From contig NZ_JANSKA010000005.1 in the NCBI RefSeq assembly GCF_024741235.1, forward strand, positions 186,001 through 250,000: a stretch of 64,000 nucleotides of DNA, read 5' to 3'. The position numbers and the translations under genes are program-made. Origin of the DNA: Tractidigestivibacter montrealensis. Its GTDB lineage: Bacteria; Actinomycetota; Coriobacteriia; Coriobacteriales; Atopobiaceae. Shown here in pieces: positions 61,185 through 64,000 of the stretch. Position 1 is the first letter of the stretch. Each line of letters begins with the position of its first letter. Below the pieces are notes generated by a model, which had not been told where the DNA came from, did not search any database, and saw only the letters and a program-made list of their open reading frames with translations.

Positions 61185-61287
61185 GCTCCTCCGGGCTAGT
61201 CGCAGACGAACGTGCAGGTAGTTAGATGCGGTGCGCGACGCACAGCCGCAGAAACCAATCATAGCCAAACGGATGGCGCAGAACACG

Positions 61288-62676
61288 TCACAGGGCGTGC
61301 TCCCCATGCAGGCACACATGGCCAAGAAGCGTGGTTCCGTCTGGGGAGACGCCCGTCACGCGCACCGGGATCACAGCGTCAACGGGAGCCGCGGCATCCA
61401 GTGTGACGTCAAAGAGGCCTCCGGAGACGCCGCGGAAGGGCGCCTGCACGCAGACGAGGTCGTCCATGCCAACCAGGCGAGACGCCTCGCGTGCACGCAG
61501 GTCACGGGCCAGCTCTCGGGCACGGGCGCTTCTCTCGGCCATGACATGAGGGTCCACCTGGTCATCCGCGGTTGCCGCCGGCGTTCCCGGACGCCGGGAG
61601 TACCTAAAGACGTGCATGCGCGAGAAGCCCATCTCGCGGCAGAACGAGAGGGACCGCTCGAACTCCTCGTCCGTCTCGCCCGGGAACCCCACGATGAGGT
61701 CCGTCCCCAGGGACGCCTGCGGCAGAAGCTCGTGAGCGCGCCCGACGGCGGCGCGGAAGAATGCCGTGTCGTAGGCGCGCGCCATGCGCCTAAGCGTTGC
61801 GTCGCAGCCAGACTGCAGGCAGATGTGCAGGAAGGGCGCAATGCGCCCGTTGGAGGCGGCCATAGTCGAGAGGAGCTCGTCCGTGACGTCGGGCGGCTCG
61901 ATGGAGGAGAGCCTGATGCGCCCTACGGGCGTTGTCTTAAGGAGCCAGGCGAGAAGCCCGGGAAGCCCCACCTTGCGGCCGTCCGGCAGCTGGGAGCGAT
62001 AGACGCCCAGGTTGATCCCCGTGAGCACGACCTCGCTGGCATTGCGCTCGAGCGAGCGGAGCACGAGCTCGCGCACGCGGGCAGCGTCAACGGAGCGGGA
62101 AGCGCCTCTCGCCTTCCACACGATGCAGTAGGTGCAGCGGTTGTCGCAACCGTCCTGGATCTTGATGCCGGGGCGCGTGCGGCCGGTAGGCGTGGGGGCT
62201 GAGGCCGTCGAAGCTGGGGCGCCGCCGAGAAGCTCGCCGTCATCCCCCACGGCCAGCGCGCCGGTCCCCAGGCCCTCAAGCACAGCGGCAGGAACGCGAG
62301 ACTTGTCCCGCTCGACCGTCACGTTGGGCGCGAGGGCGGAGAGCTCGTCGGCAAAGAGGTTTGCTACACAACCGGTAGCCACCACGAGCGGGGCCTGGGG
62401 CAATGACGCCGCATGGCGCACGGCCTTCCTGGCCTTTGCCTCGGCCTCAGCCGTCACGGCGCAGGTGTTAATGACCACTGCCTGGGACTCTTCCTCGGAC
62501 GAGACCGCAAGGCCGGCGCGCGTGAGCTCGTCGGCGATGAGGTCCGTCTCGACACGGTTAACACGGCAGCCAAGGTTCACATAGGCGACGGATGGAACGC
62601 CGGCGTGGCTGTTATGCCCACTCCCAGCGCCAATACGTCCGCGCGGTGGCACGGAATTAGGGGACCCGGGGCTCAC
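61288..62676 (-). CDS. mtaB: tRNA t6A37 methylthiotransferase MtaB
   Basis: Third radical-SAM methylthiotransferase in the window, 462 residues; it converts t6A37 to ms2t6A37. UPF0004 cysteines are in VNLGCRVNRVE, INTCAVT and ATGCVANLF; the radical-SAM cluster is in QDGCDNRCTYCIVWKARG. CRVNRVET and the CIVxKARG ending are typical of MtaB rather than MiaB or RimO. GTG 62676 overlaps the dnaJ stop by 4 bp, so the two are coupled. Confidence 0.94.
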   Translation of the reverse strand: MSPGSPNSVPPRGRIGAGSGHNSHAGVPSVAYVNLGCRVNRVETDLIADELTRAGLAVSSEEESQAVVINTCAVTAEAEAKARKAVRHAASLPQAPLVVATGCVANLFADELSALAPNVTVERDKSRVPAAVLEGLGTGALAVGDDGELLGGAPASTASAPTPTGRTRPGIKIQDGCDNRCTYCIVWKARGASRSVDAARVRELVLRSLERNASEVVLTGINLGVYRSQLPDGRKVGLPGLLAWLLKTTPVGRIRLSSIEPPDVTDELLSTMAASNGRIAPFLHICLQSGCDATLRRMARAYDTAFFRAAVGRAHELLPQASLGTDLIVGFPGETDEEFERSLSFCREMGFSRMHVFRYSRRPGTPAATADDQVDPHVMAERSARARELARDLRAREASRLVGMDDLVCVQAPFRGVSGGLFDVTLDAAAPVDAVIPVRVTGVSPDGTTLLGHVCLHGEHAL

Positions 62677-63941
62677 CTGCGACCGCCCTTGCCGCGAGAG
62701 CGCGGCTTGCGCTTTGCGTCCTTGAACGGGTTCTTGGGCGCGGTCCAGCGCTCGCCGGCGAGGTGCTCGGCCTCCTCGTCCCTGGCGGGAGAGTCACCCT
62801 CCTCCTCGGCGCGCGCGTCGCGGCCGGAGTCATTGCCCTCCTCGCCAAGCGTGCGCTCCGCGACGATGCCAGCAATGTCAAGCAGCTGGCGCTTGTCAAG
62901 GTCGGTGGGAACAACAACCTGCACCACGGCGATGAGACTGCCGCGAGAGATCATGCCCTGCCGCGGCATGCCACGGCGCTCGACCTTGATCTGCTGGCCG
63001 TACTGGCAGCCAGCGGGAATCTCGACCTTGACGCGCTCTCCCTTCATGATGCCGTCAACCGTCACCGTGGTGCCCAGGATCGCCTGGAGCGCATCCACGC
63101 GCACGGTGGTGTAGAGGTCGTCACCCTGGCGCTCGAAGCGCTCGTCCTGGGCGATCTCGATGCTCACGACAAGGTCGCCGGATGCGTCGCCACGCACGCC
63201 GGCCTCGCCCTTGCCGGCCACGCGGATGGTCTGACCCGAGTGGACGCCCGCAGGCACCTTGACCTCGACGGTCTCGCGCGAGGGGGTGCGACCCTGGCCC
63301 CCGCAAGTCTCGCAGGGCTTGTCGACGACCTTGCCCGAACCATGGCACACGGGACAGGTGGTCTGGGTTTGCATCTGGCCAAAGATGGTGCGCTGGACCT
63401 CGATGACGCGGCCGGTGCCGTGGCAACGATCGCAGGTGCGCTCGTGGCCGCCCTCGGCAACGCCCGTGCCACCGCAGTCGTCGCAGGGGGCAAGGCGGTC
63501 GTAGGCGAGTGTCTTGGTGACGCCTGAGGCAGCCTCGGCGAGGGTCACCGTGAGACGAATGCCCATGTCGCGACCGCGCGTGCGTGCCCCACGGGCACCC
63601 GCGCCACCAGTTGCGCCGCCACCAAAGAACGAGTCGAAGATGTCGTTGATGCCAAAGCCCGAGCCATTGAAGATGTCGGACATGTCGACGTAGTCAGAGC
63701 CAAAGCCGGCAGGGCCGTTCTCGTCGCCATAGCGGTCATAGTTCGCACGCTTGCGCTCGTCGGAGAGGACCGAGTAGGCCTGGTTGACCTCCTTGAACTT
63801 CTCCTCGGCGTTGGGGTCGTCTGAGACGTCGGGGTGGAGCACCCGTGCCTTCTTGAGAAATGCCCGCTTGATCGTCTTTGCGTCCGCGTCACGAGGCACG
63901 CCAAGGACCTCGTAGTAGTCCCTCTTCGATTCCACTCTCAC
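62673..63941 (-). CDS. dnaJ: Chaperone DnaJ
   Basis: A 422-residue DnaK co-chaperone. The J domain has RDYYEVLGVPRDA and the essential HPD in VLHPDVSDD; a Gly/Phe-rich region follows; four zinc-finger motifs are CDDCGGTG, CDRCHGTG, CPVCHGSG and CETCGGQG. The C-terminal ~70 residues are an acidic then basic tail not present in typical DnaJ. The start is GTG 63941 with GGGAG just upstream (GTG 63935 also possible). hrcA usually stands upstream but would be beyond the window. Confidence 0.95.
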   Translation of the reverse strand: MRVESKRDYYEVLGVPRDADAKTIKRAFLKKARVLHPDVSDDPNAEEKFKEVNQAYSVLSDERKRANYDRYGDENGPAGFGSDYVDMSDIFNGSGFGINDIFDSFFGGGATGGAGARGARTRGRDMGIRLTVTLAEAASGVTKTLAYDRLAPCDDCGGTGVAEGGHERTCDRCHGTGRVIEVQRTIFGQMQTQTTCPVCHGSGKVVDKPCETCGGQGRTPSRETVEVKVPAGVHSGQTIRVAGKGEAGVRGDASGDLVVSIEIAQDERFERQGDDLYTTVRVDALQAILGTTVTVDGIMKGERVKVEIPAGCQYGQQIKVERRGMPRQGMISRGSLIAVVQVVVPTDLDKRQLLDIAGIVAERTLGEEGNDSGRDARAEEEGDSPARDEEAEHLAGERWTAPKNPFKDAKRKPRSRGKGGRR

Positions 63942-64000
63942 CAAACTCCCAAAACCGCCCCGACCCCCGGGGCCAACCTGCAGACAAGGCGCCGCCATAG

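Overview
The window looks like a chromosome segment of a high-GC, anaerobic Coriobacteriia actinobacterium, most like Olsenella or another Atopobiaceae. The reasons are the actinobacterial gene orders (FHA gene next to a MerR gene, lexA divergent from a LysM gene followed by nrdR, recA-recX), the combination of RNase Y, RNase J and a SpoVS-like protein, LexA boxes of the CGAAC-N4-GTTCG type, and many secreted enzymes carrying the YRLYNPYSGEHLYT-type repeat. The genus is inferred from this and not proven. No tRNA, rRNA, CRISPR array, integrase or transposase was seen.

Layout. 1-4.1 kb: a truncated Old Yellow Enzyme gene and a HAD phosphatase on the minus strand, then serC-serA for serine synthesis, closed by a strong terminator. 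4.2-14.4 kb: a DUF1292 protein (minus), an M20 peptidase, then a plus-strand run of CDP-alcohol phosphatidyltransferase, D-Ala-D-Ala carboxypeptidase, GcvT-like protein, RidA, FHA protein, MerR regulator, apt, an NlpC/P60 hydrolase and a ClC antiporter. 14.4-20.9 kb (minus): a low-GC membrane-anchored orphan, trxB, two purine/pyrimidine permeases, dut, nrdR and a LysM membrane protein. 21-22.5 kb: lexA with an acyltransferase-like membrane gene 2 bp behind it. 22.5-64 kb is almost all minus strand: hflX-miaA-miaB-spoVS; GHKL ATPase-rny; recX-recA; cinA-pgsA-rimO-yajQ-rodZ-ftsK-rnj; a glycosyltransferase and rmlA facing a large two-domain glycosyltransferase; then the cell-wall enzyme region; and last recO-era-dgkA-ybeY-phoH-mtaB-dnaJ.

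How the genes work together. The SOS circuit is readable from sequence: three LexA boxes sit between lexA and the LysM gene, overlapping both promoters, and a perfect box fills the spacer of the recA promoter. The LysM gene fits the role of an SOS cell-division suppressor. Three radical-SAM methylthiotransferases (MiaB, RimO, MtaB) plus MiaA give a rich tRNA/ribosome modification set. RNase Y, RNase J, PNPase, YbeY and Era cover RNA decay and ribosome maturation.

The most unusual part is 45.7-57.5 kb. An amidase, a glucosaminidase-type enzyme, a Tat-exported GH25 muramidase, an L,D-transpeptidase and a subtilisin-like protease each carry one ~130-residue module built of three related but position-specific units (A, B, C). 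The fixed A-B-C order suggests one folded three-fold domain, possibly a beta-trefoil wall-binding module, shared by enzymes that attack or build different bonds of the same cell wall.
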